From Opitutia bacterium (GTDB lineage: Bacteria > Verrucomicrobiota > Verrucomicrobiia > Opitutales > Opitutaceae): a stretch of DNA of 64,000 bases. The DNA lies in contig JACPPI010000012.1 in assembly GCA_016190985.1 (NCBI GenBank), positions 1 to 64,000 of the forward strand, written 5' to 3'. The stretch's first letter is position 1; each line of letters starts with the position of its first letter. Shown here piece after piece: positions 17,329 to 24,566 of the stretch. The notes beneath the pieces are model-generated. The model had not been told where the DNA came from. It worked only from the letters and a program-made list of their open reading frames with translations, and made no database searches. Position numbers and translations under genes: made by a program.

Positions 17329-19485
17329 TCAGTGGCCGAGGCGGGACAGCAGGGCGTAGACCATCAGGCCGAGCAGCAGCAGCCCGATCCCGACAAAGAT
17401 GAAGCCCAGGGTGCGGAAAAGGGTCCGGCGTTCGGCCCAGTCGCTGTGGATGACGCGGTGTTGCTCGAGCTTCCCGGAGGCGACGAGGCGGTCATGCCAC
17501 CGGCGGCGCTCCGTCAGCATCTCCGCCTTCGAGATGTGGCCGGAGAAGATCACGGTATCCATCGGGAACTTGTCGAGGCGCATGTGCGTGTTGAAAAAGT
17601 GGAACGTGAAGATGAAGCCAGCGGCGAGCAGGGCCTCGTCGGAGTGGATCACGACGGCGAGGTTGATCGTCCAGCCCGGCAGGAACGTGGTGAAGAAGCG
17701 GGGGAACCAGAGCATGAGCCCGGAGAGCCCGATGATGGCGACGCCCCAGAACACGGCGAGGTAGTCGAAGCGCTCCCAGTAGGTCCAGCGGTCCCACGAG
17801 GGGCGCGGGCCCCGGCCGAGGAACCACTTCATATGGGCGAGGAAGTCGCGCAGGTCCTGGAAGGAGGGCACCAGGGAGTCGGGTCCGAACACGGCGGCCC
17901 AGAGCCGGCCGAACTCAAGCCGTCCGGTGGCGGGATTCCGCAGGCCGCCGCGGCGCCGCCACAGGTTCCGGGCGAGGCTGGACAGGTGCAGGCCGAAGTA
18001 GAGGAAGGTGACGAGCGCGGCGAGGTGGTGCAGCAGACGCGCCGCCTCCGGCCCGCCGAGCAGGTTGAACAGGAGGCGCGCCCAATCGGTATAATAGAAC
18101 TTCAGCGGCATGCCGGTGAGCACCAGGGCGAGGAAGCTCGTGACCACGAGCATGTGCAGGAAGCGCTCGTAGGGATCAAAGCGCCGGTAGGTCTCCGTCT
18201 CGTCGTGCAGCGCGGCGCGGGCGGCCCGGAAGCCGGCCGGATCGCGGCAATAGGTGAGCGCGAACCGCGCGACCCAGAGCAGGGTGTGCACGCCGAAGAA
18301 GGCGAACACGCTGACGAGCAGCGACGTCATCGCCAGATAGGTCCGGTGCAGCGCGGGGTAGTTCACGCCGTCGGTGGGGTCCGCGTGCGGCTGGTATTGG
18401 GCGAAGGAGGCGTTTACGCCCTGGTGGCACGAGGCGCAGGTCTGGACAATGTTGGCGGCCGAGAGCCGCGAACCCGGGTCGGTGTGCTTCAGGATGCCAT
18501 GATGGCCGTGGCAGTCGTAGCAGGCGGCGACGTCGGTGGCGGCGTTCGCCTTGCCGAGCAGCATGGCCTTGCCGTGGTAGGTCTCGCGGTAGTTGGCGAG
18601 GCGCTCCGCGTGGCACTGGCCGCACTTCTGGTCGATGGTCTGCTTGAAGTGGGCGCTGCCGGGGCGCTCGATGTCGTGCGCGGTGTGGCAGTCGGTGCAG
18701 ACCGCCGTCTTCCCGCCGGCCTGGAGCGCCGGCTGGCCATGCACGCTGGCCGCGTAGGTCTTCCCGACGCCGACGTGGCAGGCCCCGCAGGTCTGCGAAA
18801 GGGCGGCGCGGCTGGTGTGGGCGGCGGTGTCCTTGATCGACTTGATGTCATGCACCCCGTGGCAGTCGTTGCAGCTCGGGGACACGTTGAGGCCCATCTT
18901 GTAGAGGCCCTGGCCGTGGATGCTGTCGCGGAAATGCGCGATGGCGTCGCCATTCTTCAATCCCTGCCTGGTGTTGTCGCCCTCGTGGCAGGCGGCGCAG
19001 GTGCCGAGGAGGTTGAACTTGGCGACGGGCGAGTCGGTGTGCTTGACCGGCAGCAGTTCGTGGGCGTTGCCATGGCACGCCGCGCAGTCGGCCGCGACGG
19101 CCTGGCCCCCGGGGCGGGCGACGCCGTGGATGCTGGCGCCAAACTGCCTGGTCGCGGCCTCGTGGCACGAGGCGCACCGGGCCGGTGGCAGTTTCGACGC
19201 GTGCGGCGTCTCGGTGATCGTGGCGTGGCAGTCGGCGCAGTTGAGCCTGCCGTGGACGGATTTCGCAAAGAGTTCGGGCCGGACCCCGATCCACGCGGGC
19301 GGCAGGCCCTTCCGGGGCGCCTTGAATTCCGCCTCGTGGCAATCCATGCACTCCGCGTTGGCCACGGCCGGTTTGGCGGCAAGCCCGGCCGGCAAACCGG
19401 TGGCCGGCGCGGGCGCGAGGCCGAGGGCGGAGCCAGCCAGCAGGGCGCGGAAGAGGGCGGGCACGCAGGAGGGGACGGCGTTCAT
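17329..19485 (-). CDS. Undecaheme cytochrome c fused to a cytochrome b561-like membrane domain
   Basis: This 718-residue protein has a signal peptide, then eleven CxxCH motifs over about residues 45-375 (CMDCH, CADCH, CASCH, CAACH twice, CNDCH, CGACH, CTDCH, CGQCH, CYDCH, CASCH). Five or six membrane helices follow, with histidines such as RFLHMLVV, LLHHLAAL, GLHLSSL and FTFHFFNTHM that can hold b hemes. Such a fusion can pass electrons between quinol and the periplasm in one chain, comparable in role to CymA or NrfH but far larger. It overlaps the malic enzyme gene by four bases. It could supply the MtrA-like cytochrome; that link is inference. Confidence 0.86.
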   Translation of the reverse strand: MNAVPSCVPALFRALLAGSALGLAPAPATGLPAGLAAKPAVANAECMDCHEAEFKAPRKGLPPAWIGVRPELFAKSVHGRLNCADCHATITETPHASKLPPARCASCHEAATRQFGASIHGVARPGGQAVAADCAACHGNAHELLPVKHTDSPVAKFNLLGTCAACHEGDNTRQGLKNGDAIAHFRDSIHGQGLYKMGLNVSPSCNDCHGVHDIKSIKDTAAHTSRAALSQTCGACHVGVGKTYAASVHGQPALQAGGKTAVCTDCHTAHDIERPGSAHFKQTIDQKCGQCHAERLANYRETYHGKAMLLGKANAATDVAACYDCHGHHGILKHTDPGSRLSAANIVQTCASCHQGVNASFAQYQPHADPTDGVNYPALHRTYLAMTSLLVSVFAFFGVHTLLWVARFALTYCRDPAGFRAARAALHDETETYRRFDPYERFLHMLVVTSFLALVLTGMPLKFYYTDWARLLFNLLGGPEAARLLHHLAALVTFLYFGLHLSSLARNLWRRRGGLRNPATGRLEFGRLWAAVFGPDSLVPSFQDLRDFLAHMKWFLGRGPRPSWDRWTYWERFDYLAVFWGVAIIGLSGLMLWFPRFFTTFLPGWTINLAVVIHSDEALLAAGFIFTFHFFNTHMRLDKFPMDTVIFSGHISKAEMLTERRRWHDRLVASGKLEQHRVIHSDWAERRTLFRTLGFIFVGIGLLLLGLMVYALLSRLGH

Positions 19486-21170
19486 TGCGGGGGGGCTTGC
19501 GAGTAGTCCCGGTAAACCGGCTCGAACATCCGCGCCTTGATGTCGGCGGCGATATCAGCGGGGCGGGGCGCCTGCGCCAGGCCCGTGTCGTGGGCCGCCG
19601 TGGCGACGGCGGTGGCGATCGCGAGCGAGACTTCGCGGATTTTTGTGAGCGGGGGATAGACGCGGCCGAGCGCCAGATCCTCGGGCTGCACGAGCTGGGC
19701 GAGCGTCCGGGCGGCGGCGAGGAACATGGCGTCGGTGACCTCGCGGGTCCCGCTCACCAGCGCGCCGAGCCCGACGCCGGGGAAAATGTAGATGTTGTTG
19801 CCCTGGCCGGGCACGTGGCGCCGCCCGTCGAGTTCCACGGGCGCAAACGGGCTGCCGCTCGCAAAAATGGCGCGGCCCGCCGACCCGGTGTAGGCCTGCT
19901 CCGCGGTGCACTCGGCCTTGGAGGTGGGATTGGAGAGGGCGAAGATGATGGGGCGGGCGTTGAGCGCGCTCATCGTCGCGATGATTTCGGGCGTGAAGGT
20001 CGCCGGGGTGCCCGACACGCCGATGAGGGCGGTGGGCTTGACCGCCTGCACCGCCTCGGCGAGCGGGATGATCGGCGGGTGCCCGTGCGCATAGGGCAGC
20101 TTGTGCTCGGCGAGGGAGTCGCCGCGGTTTTTCACCACGAGCCCCTTGGAGTCGACGAACCAGCAGCGCGCGCGCGCCTCGGCCGCGCCCAGGCCCTCGG
20201 CGCGCGCGGCCTCGACATACAGGTCGGCGATGCCCGTGCCCGCCTCGCCCGCGCCCAGGAAGAGGAGCTTTTGCTGCGCCAGGGCCGATCCCGTGAGCCG
20301 CAGCGCCGCGATGAGGCCCGCGAGCGCGACCGCGGCCGTGCCCTGGATGTCGTCGTTGAAGCTGGGCAGGTGGTGCCGGTATTGGCGCAGCAGCCGGAAG
20401 GCGTTGGTGTTGCCGAAATCCTCCCACTGGAGGAGCGCGTGCGGGAAGACCTTCATCACCGCGAGCACGAACTCGGCGATGAACCCGTCGTAGGCGGCGC
20501 CGCGCGCGCGCTTTTCCTTGAGGCCGATGTAGGCGGGGCCGGCGTGGAGGGCGGCGTTGTCGGTGCCCACGTCGAGGGTGATCGGCAGGGTGTAGCCGGG
20601 ATGCACGCCCGCGCAGGCGGTGTAGAGCGCGAGCTTGCCGACGGGGATGCCCATGCCGAGCGCGCCGAGGTCGCCGAGCCCGAGGATGCGCTCGCCGTCG
20701 GTCACGACGATGAGCCGCACGCCGGGCTGCGGCCAGTGGCGGAGGGTTTCCGCGATGCGGCCGCGCTCCCGCAGGCTGATGAACATGCCGCGCGGCCGGC
20801 GGTAGATGGACCCGTATTGGAGGCACGCTTCCCCGACGGTCGGGGTGTAGATCAGCGGCACCACCTCCTCGAGGTGGTCGAGCACGAGCCGGTAGAAGAG
20901 GACTTCGTTCCGGTTCTGGAGATTGGTCAGGTAGATGTATTTCTCGAGGTTGCTGGGCTTGCCGCGCAGGGCGGTGAGGGAGCGCTGCAACTGCTCCTCC
21001 AGCGTGAACACGCGCGGCGGCAGCAGCCCGCGCAGGCCGAGCCGGTCGCGCTCGCGGCCGGTGAACGCGGTGCCCTTGTTATGCAGCGGGTCGGCCAGCA
21101 GCTGCGGCCCGCGGCCGGGCCGGGTCTCGCCCCAGGCGGACAGGCCGGTCGGGGGAGGGGGGGAATTCAT
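19482..21170 (-). CDS. maeA: NAD-dependent malic enzyme
   Basis: A 562-residue enzyme converting malate to pyruvate and CO2 with NAD reduction. Family landmarks are LHNKGTAFT, YTPTVGEACLQYGSIYRRPRG around the catalytic tyrosine, VVTDGERILGLGDLG, a metal-binding FNDDIQGTAAV and a dinucleotide fold at FLGAGEAGTGIA. The length matches the large SfcA/MaeA class. The two-box promoter's -10 ends seven bases before the ATG, so the transcript should be leaderless. Placement ahead of the 11-heme cytochrome/b fusion ties carbon oxidation to the respiratory operon. Confidence 0.93.
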   Translation of the reverse strand: MNSPPPPTGLSAWGETRPGRGPQLLADPLHNKGTAFTGRERDRLGLRGLLPPRVFTLEEQLQRSLTALRGKPSNLEKYIYLTNLQNRNEVLFYRLVLDHLEEVVPLIYTPTVGEACLQYGSIYRRPRGMFISLRERGRIAETLRHWPQPGVRLIVVTDGERILGLGDLGALGMGIPVGKLALYTACAGVHPGYTLPITLDVGTDNAALHAGPAYIGLKEKRARGAAYDGFIAEFVLAVMKVFPHALLQWEDFGNTNAFRLLRQYRHHLPSFNDDIQGTAAVALAGLIAALRLTGSALAQQKLLFLGAGEAGTGIADLYVEAARAEGLGAAEARARCWFVDSKGLVVKNRGDSLAEHKLPYAHGHPPIIPLAEAVQAVKPTALIGVSGTPATFTPEIIATMSALNARPIIFALSNPTSKAECTAEQAYTGSAGRAIFASGSPFAPVELDGRRHVPGQGNNIYIFPGVGLGALVSGTREVTDAMFLAAARTLAQLVQPEDLALGRVYPPLTKIREVSLAIATAVATAAHDTGLAQAPRPADIAADIKARMFEPVYRDYSQAPPQ

Positions 21171-21176
21171 GCCCCC

Positions 21177-21238
21177 AGCTTACCGCAAGGGCGCGGGGCC
21201 GCCTGCTCAGTTATTGCGGTTTGCTGCGCCAAAATTAG
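21177..21238 (-). promoter_or_regulatory. Two-box promoter of the malic enzyme operon
   Basis: On the minus strand box 1 is CTAATTTTGGCGCAG (21238-21224) and box 2 is GCAATAACTGAGCAG (21217-21203), starting 21 bp apart. After 20 bases the -10 candidate is TAAGCT (21182-21177). The gene starts at 21170, so the mRNA is probably leaderless. Confidence 0.65.
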
Positions 21239-21261
21239 CGCGCCCGGCGGCGGACCGGAGG

Positions 21262-22758
21262 TTACTTCTGGAGGCCGCCGTTGTGGCAGTCGGCGCAGGT
21301 GAGCTCGGGGTCCAGCTCGCCGCCGGGATGCTTGAATTCCAGGCCGGCGCCGCTCAGCTGCATGAGCTCGGTGCCCTGGCCCTGCGCGAGGATGGTGTGG
21401 CAGGAATTGCAGTCGCTGGAGGAGACGACCTGGCCGGCCGCGCTCTTGTGCTTGCTGTCATGGCAGCGGATGCAGCCGGGCCAGTCCTTGTGGCCGATGT
21501 TGTTGGGGTAGACGCGCCAGTCCGCCTTGCGCTCGGGAAAGATGCTGGTGGTGAAGATGCCCTGCACGGCGGCGATGGCGCCGGGCAGCTCGGCGGCCAG
21601 GGCCTTGTCGGTGTATTTGGCGCGCAGGTAGTCCGCGATTTTCTGGGCGGCTCCGGCGTCAGTCGTGATTTCGGTCTGGGTCATGGCCTGCACGGCGACG
21701 CGCTTGATGTTCGGGAGATTGCGCGACAGGGTGCCTTCCGCCATGGCTTTTTCCACGGCCTCGTTGGCGGTGGGGAAGGCGTGGGCGGGCCGGTTGTGGC
21801 AGTCCATGCAGTCCATCACGCGGATGCGGTCGGCCGGCGGCTCGCCGGTGAATTCCGGCGTGCGGAACACGCGCGAAGTGCCGTCCTTCAGGTTCGTGAC
21901 GCGGGTCCACGGGATGTTCTGCCGCTTGTCGTCGGTGGCGTAATACTCGACCTTTTCCGTCTCATTGACGTGCCAGTGGATGCCGCCGGGCGGGCTGCCG
22001 GGCGCGCTCTTGTTCACATGCATCAGCATGCGCACGGCGTAGGGGGTGTTTTTCTTGTCGGAGAGGAAATGCTCATAGTTCATCTCGACGTTGCCGTGGA
22101 ATTTCTCGGGCCAGTGGCACTTCTCGCAGATGTCCTGGGCGGGGCGCAGGTTCCGGAGCGGGGTGGCGATGGGGCGGGAGTAATTGTCCAGGGTGTAGGC
22201 GATGAGCTGGTGGGTGCCGTTGATCTTGGCTCGCACGAACCATTCGGCGCCGGCCCCGATGTGGCAGTCCACGCAGTCCACGCGGGCATGGGCGCCGCGC
22301 CGGTAGGTGACAAACTCGGGATTCATCGCCTGGTGGCAGACTTCGCCGCAGAACTGGACCGACTCCGAGTAGTGGTAGGTCTGGTAGCTGCCGAACGCGC
22401 TCAGCATGATGAAGCCCATCGCGCCGAGGACGAAAAGGAACATGGCGCGGCGCTGGGCCGGGTTGGAAAGGTCCAGCCGCCATTTGTCGGGCATGGCGGC
22501 GTGGGTGATCATCCAGCGGCGCTGGGCCCACGCGCCGAAAAACGCCAGCGCGAGGCCGCCGATCAGGAACCCCGGGGCGACGATGTAGGTGAAGATGCCG
22601 AGGTAGGGGTTCTTGTCCCCCTGCGTGAAGTCCATCCAGACCAGCAGCGCGAAGGAGAACAGCGCCCCCGCGGCCACCACGCCGCCGATGGCGGAGATCC
22701 AGTTGTTGAAATGCGAGCGCGGCTTGAACGCGGCGGGAGTCGGGATGGGGTCGGGCAT
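21262..22758 (-). CDS. NapC/NirT-like heptaheme cytochrome c
   Basis: A 498-residue protein with three N-terminal hydrophobic helices (about residues 20-45, 55-78 and 105-128), then a NapC/NirT-like start CGEVCH (CX3CH), followed by CVDCH, CEKCH, CMDCH, CIRCH, CNSCH and CADCH: seven heme sites in all. NapC/NirT proteins oxidise menaquinol at the membrane and hand electrons to periplasmic reductases. Here the heme domain is extended and the membrane part is larger than the single NapC helix. It follows the monoheme cytochrome gene by about 90 bases and shares its promoter. Confidence 0.85.
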   Translation of the reverse strand: MPDPIPTPAAFKPRSHFNNWISAIGGVVAAGALFSFALLVWMDFTQGDKNPYLGIFTYIVAPGFLIGGLALAFFGAWAQRRWMITHAAMPDKWRLDLSNPAQRRAMFLFVLGAMGFIMLSAFGSYQTYHYSESVQFCGEVCHQAMNPEFVTYRRGAHARVDCVDCHIGAGAEWFVRAKINGTHQLIAYTLDNYSRPIATPLRNLRPAQDICEKCHWPEKFHGNVEMNYEHFLSDKKNTPYAVRMLMHVNKSAPGSPPGGIHWHVNETEKVEYYATDDKRQNIPWTRVTNLKDGTSRVFRTPEFTGEPPADRIRVMDCMDCHNRPAHAFPTANEAVEKAMAEGTLSRNLPNIKRVAVQAMTQTEITTDAGAAQKIADYLRAKYTDKALAAELPGAIAAVQGIFTTSIFPERKADWRVYPNNIGHKDWPGCIRCHDSKHKSAAGQVVSSSDCNSCHTILAQGQGTELMQLSGAGLEFKHPGGELDPELTCADCHNGGLQK

Positions 22759-22847
22759 GAAGCAGGGTGGGGACGATGCGCGCTACAGTCGGCCGGCCCG
22801 CGCCGGTCCGCCGCGGGCCGGGTCCACCATGGCCGTGGTGGTCCGGA

Positions 22848-23195
22848 TCAGGGCTTGAACTTGCGGATGTGGGCGCCGAGTTCCTTGATCTCGGCGGCGG
22901 AGAGCTCGTCCTTGTAGGCCTTCATCTTCTCCTTGCCGGCCGCGTCGAAGACGCCGTCGGCGATGGCCTTGATCATGTCCTCATCCTTCAGCTCGGCCTG
23001 CACCTTGGCGTCGGTGTAGTCCCGCAGCTTGAGTTTTTTCCCGACCTTGGTCTGGCCCTTGCCGTCCGCGCCGTGGCATTTGGCGCAGTGGTTGTCCCAG
23101 TTTTCGGCGACGGGGGCGGCCGGCGCCAGGGCGGTGCCCAGGAGAAAGACGAGCCCGGTGGCGAGAAGATGGCGGCGATGTTTCATGGTATTCAT
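22848..23195 (-). CDS. Periplasmic monoheme cytochrome c, paralogue 3
   Basis: A 115-residue cytochrome beginning MNTMKHRRHLLATGLVFLLG; a second possible ATG lies at 23186. It has a signal peptide ending near APAAP, one heme motif CAKCH and the pattern CHG-x5-G-x-TK-x-GKK shared with the cytochromes at 753 and 4716. It leads the NapC-like heptaheme gene and is the likely electron acceptor of that protein. A three-box array precedes it on the minus strand and is shared with a divergent operon. Confidence 0.87.
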   Translation of the reverse strand: MNTMKHRRHLLATGLVFLLGTALAPAAPVAENWDNHCAKCHGADGKGQTKVGKKLKLRDYTDAKVQAELKDEDMIKAIADGVFDAAGKEKMKAYKDELSAAEIKELGAHIRKFKP

Positions 23196-23251
23196 GGGAT
23201 TGAGGAGCGAACAGGTGTTTGATTGATAGCCCAATGCGTCTTGTCGTGTCA

Positions 23252-23334
23252 ACGGTAGCGCACCGGCGTGATGCCGGCTGCGCATCGCTTGCCGAGGTTC
23301 GCGCAAGGTTTGCCAAGGTTCGCGCAAAGTCTGC
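23252..23334 (-). promoter_or_regulatory. Three-box promoter of the cytochrome c/NapC-like operon
   Basis: On the minus strand there are three in-phase boxes 21 bp apart: GCAGACTTTGCGCGA (23334-23320), GCAAACCTTGCGCGA (23313-23299) and GCAAGCGATGCGCAG (23292-23278). After 20 bases the -10 candidate is TACCGT (23257-23252). It overlaps the plus-strand array at 23303-23359. Confidence 0.65.
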
Positions 23335-23385
23335 TTATAGCCGCGCAAGATACGCGCAGCCAGCGGACGGGCTTTCGGGCATGCT
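23303..23385 (+). promoter_or_regulatory. Three-box promoter of the lipoprotein-ccsBA operon
   Basis: On the plus strand there are three in-phase boxes 21 bp apart: GCAAGGTTTGCCAAG (23303-23317), GCAAAGTCTGCTTAT (23324-23338) and GCAAGATACGCGCAG (23345-23359). After 20 bases the -10 candidate is CATGCT (23380-23385). The start codon at 23397 leaves only a few leader bases. Confidence 0.65.
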
Positions 23386-23396
23386 GGGGCTCCACG

Positions 23397-24566
23397 ATGA
23401 AACTCCCCTCCTTGCCTCCCCGCCGGCCAGCGCTCTTGCCTCCTGGCCGTTTTTTCCTTCCGCTCCGCGCCGTGCATGCATTCCGCCGGCCTCAAGTGTG
23501 GTTGATTCCAGTTTTGCTCGGCCTCGCGGCCTGCCGCGATTCCAAGGTCGAGGCCTACCGCATCCCCAAGGAGCACGACACCCCGCCGCCTGCCGCCGCC
23601 CCGCCGGGCCTGGCCGGCCCGGAATCCGCCCCGGCGGCGGGCGAGCTGGAATGGTCGGCTCCGGCGGATTGGAAAGCCAAGCCCGGCGCCGCCATGCGCA
23701 AGGGCACCTATGCCATCGGCGCGGCGGAGGGGCCGGGCGCCGAGCTTGCGATCACCGTTTTCCCCGGCAACGTCGGCGGAGATCTCGCCAATGTGAACCG
23801 CTGGCGCGGGCAGTTGTCGCTGCCGCTCCTCGGCGAGGCGGAACTGGGAACGGCGCTCACGCCCCTGGCCGCCAACGGCCTGACGATGCAGGTGGCCGAC
23901 CTGGCCGGCGGCCCGGCGGACAACCCGGTGCGCATGCTCGGGGCCATCGTGCCGCACGCGGGCGCCACCTGGTTCTTCAAGCTCACGGGGCCCGCGGCCG
24001 TGGTGGCGAAAGCCCAGCCGGCCTACCTGGAGTTCTTGAAAACGCTCAAGCCGGCCGCCGCGCCGGCCGCGCCGGCGGCAATCCCCGCGGCCGCGGCCCC
24101 GCCGCCAGCCGACATGGCCGGCACACCCGTGGTCAAGGCCGCCGGCCCCGGTCTCCGGTGGACGGCGCCCGCCCATTGGCAGGAGAAGCCCGCCGGCAGC
24201 ATGCGCAAGGCGACCTTCGGGATCTCCGGCGCGAACGGCGGCGCGGCCGAGCTGGCGGTCACCGCGTTTCCCGGCGAGGTCGGCGGCGACCTGGCCAACC
24301 TGAACCGCTGGCGCGGGCAGCTCTCGCTGCCGCCCGTCTCCGAGACGGAGTTCGCCGGCGCGGTCACGCGCCTCACGGTGAACGGCCTGCCGGTCACGCT
24401 CGCCGACCTCACCGGGGGCGCGGCGGACAACCCGACCCGCCTGCTCGGCGCGATGGTGCCTTACGGGGGGTCGACCTGGTTCTTCAAGCTCACCGGCCCG
24501 GCGGCGCTCGTCGCCGCCGAGAAACCCGCCTTCCTCAACTTCGTGCAATCCCTCTCCGCCCCATGA
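23397..24566 (+). CDS. Lipoprotein with two tandem homologous domains, next to ccsBA
   Basis: A 389-residue protein with a long N-terminus and a lipobox GLAAC around residue 46, so it is probably membrane-tethered outside the cytoplasm. Two copies of a domain of about 130 residues follow, split by a Pro/Ala-rich linker. Each contains GGDLAN(V/L)NRWRGQLSLP, a WSAP/WTAP start and a WFFKLTGPAA end, showing an internal duplication. No heme motif is present. It overlaps ccsBA by four bases (ATGA), so a role in cytochrome c maturation, such as substrate or heme handling, is plausible. I do not recognise a named family. Confidence 0.8.
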   Translation: MKLPSLPPRRPALLPPGRFFLPLRAVHAFRRPQVWLIPVLLGLAACRDSKVEAYRIPKEHDTPPPAAAPPGLAGPESAPAAGELEWSAPADWKAKPGAAMRKGTYAIGAAEGPGAELAITVFPGNVGGDLANVNRWRGQLSLPLLGEAELGTALTPLAANGLTMQVADLAGGPADNPVRMLGAIVPHAGATWFFKLTGPAAVVAKAQPAYLEFLKTLKPAAAPAAPAAIPAAAAPPPADMAGTPVVKAAGPGLRWTAPAHWQEKPAGSMRKATFGISGANGGAAELAVTAFPGEVGGDLANLNRWRGQLSLPPVSETEFAGAVTRLTVNGLPVTLADLTGGAADNPTRLLGAMVPYGGSTWFFKLTGPAALVAAEKPAFLNFVQSLSAP

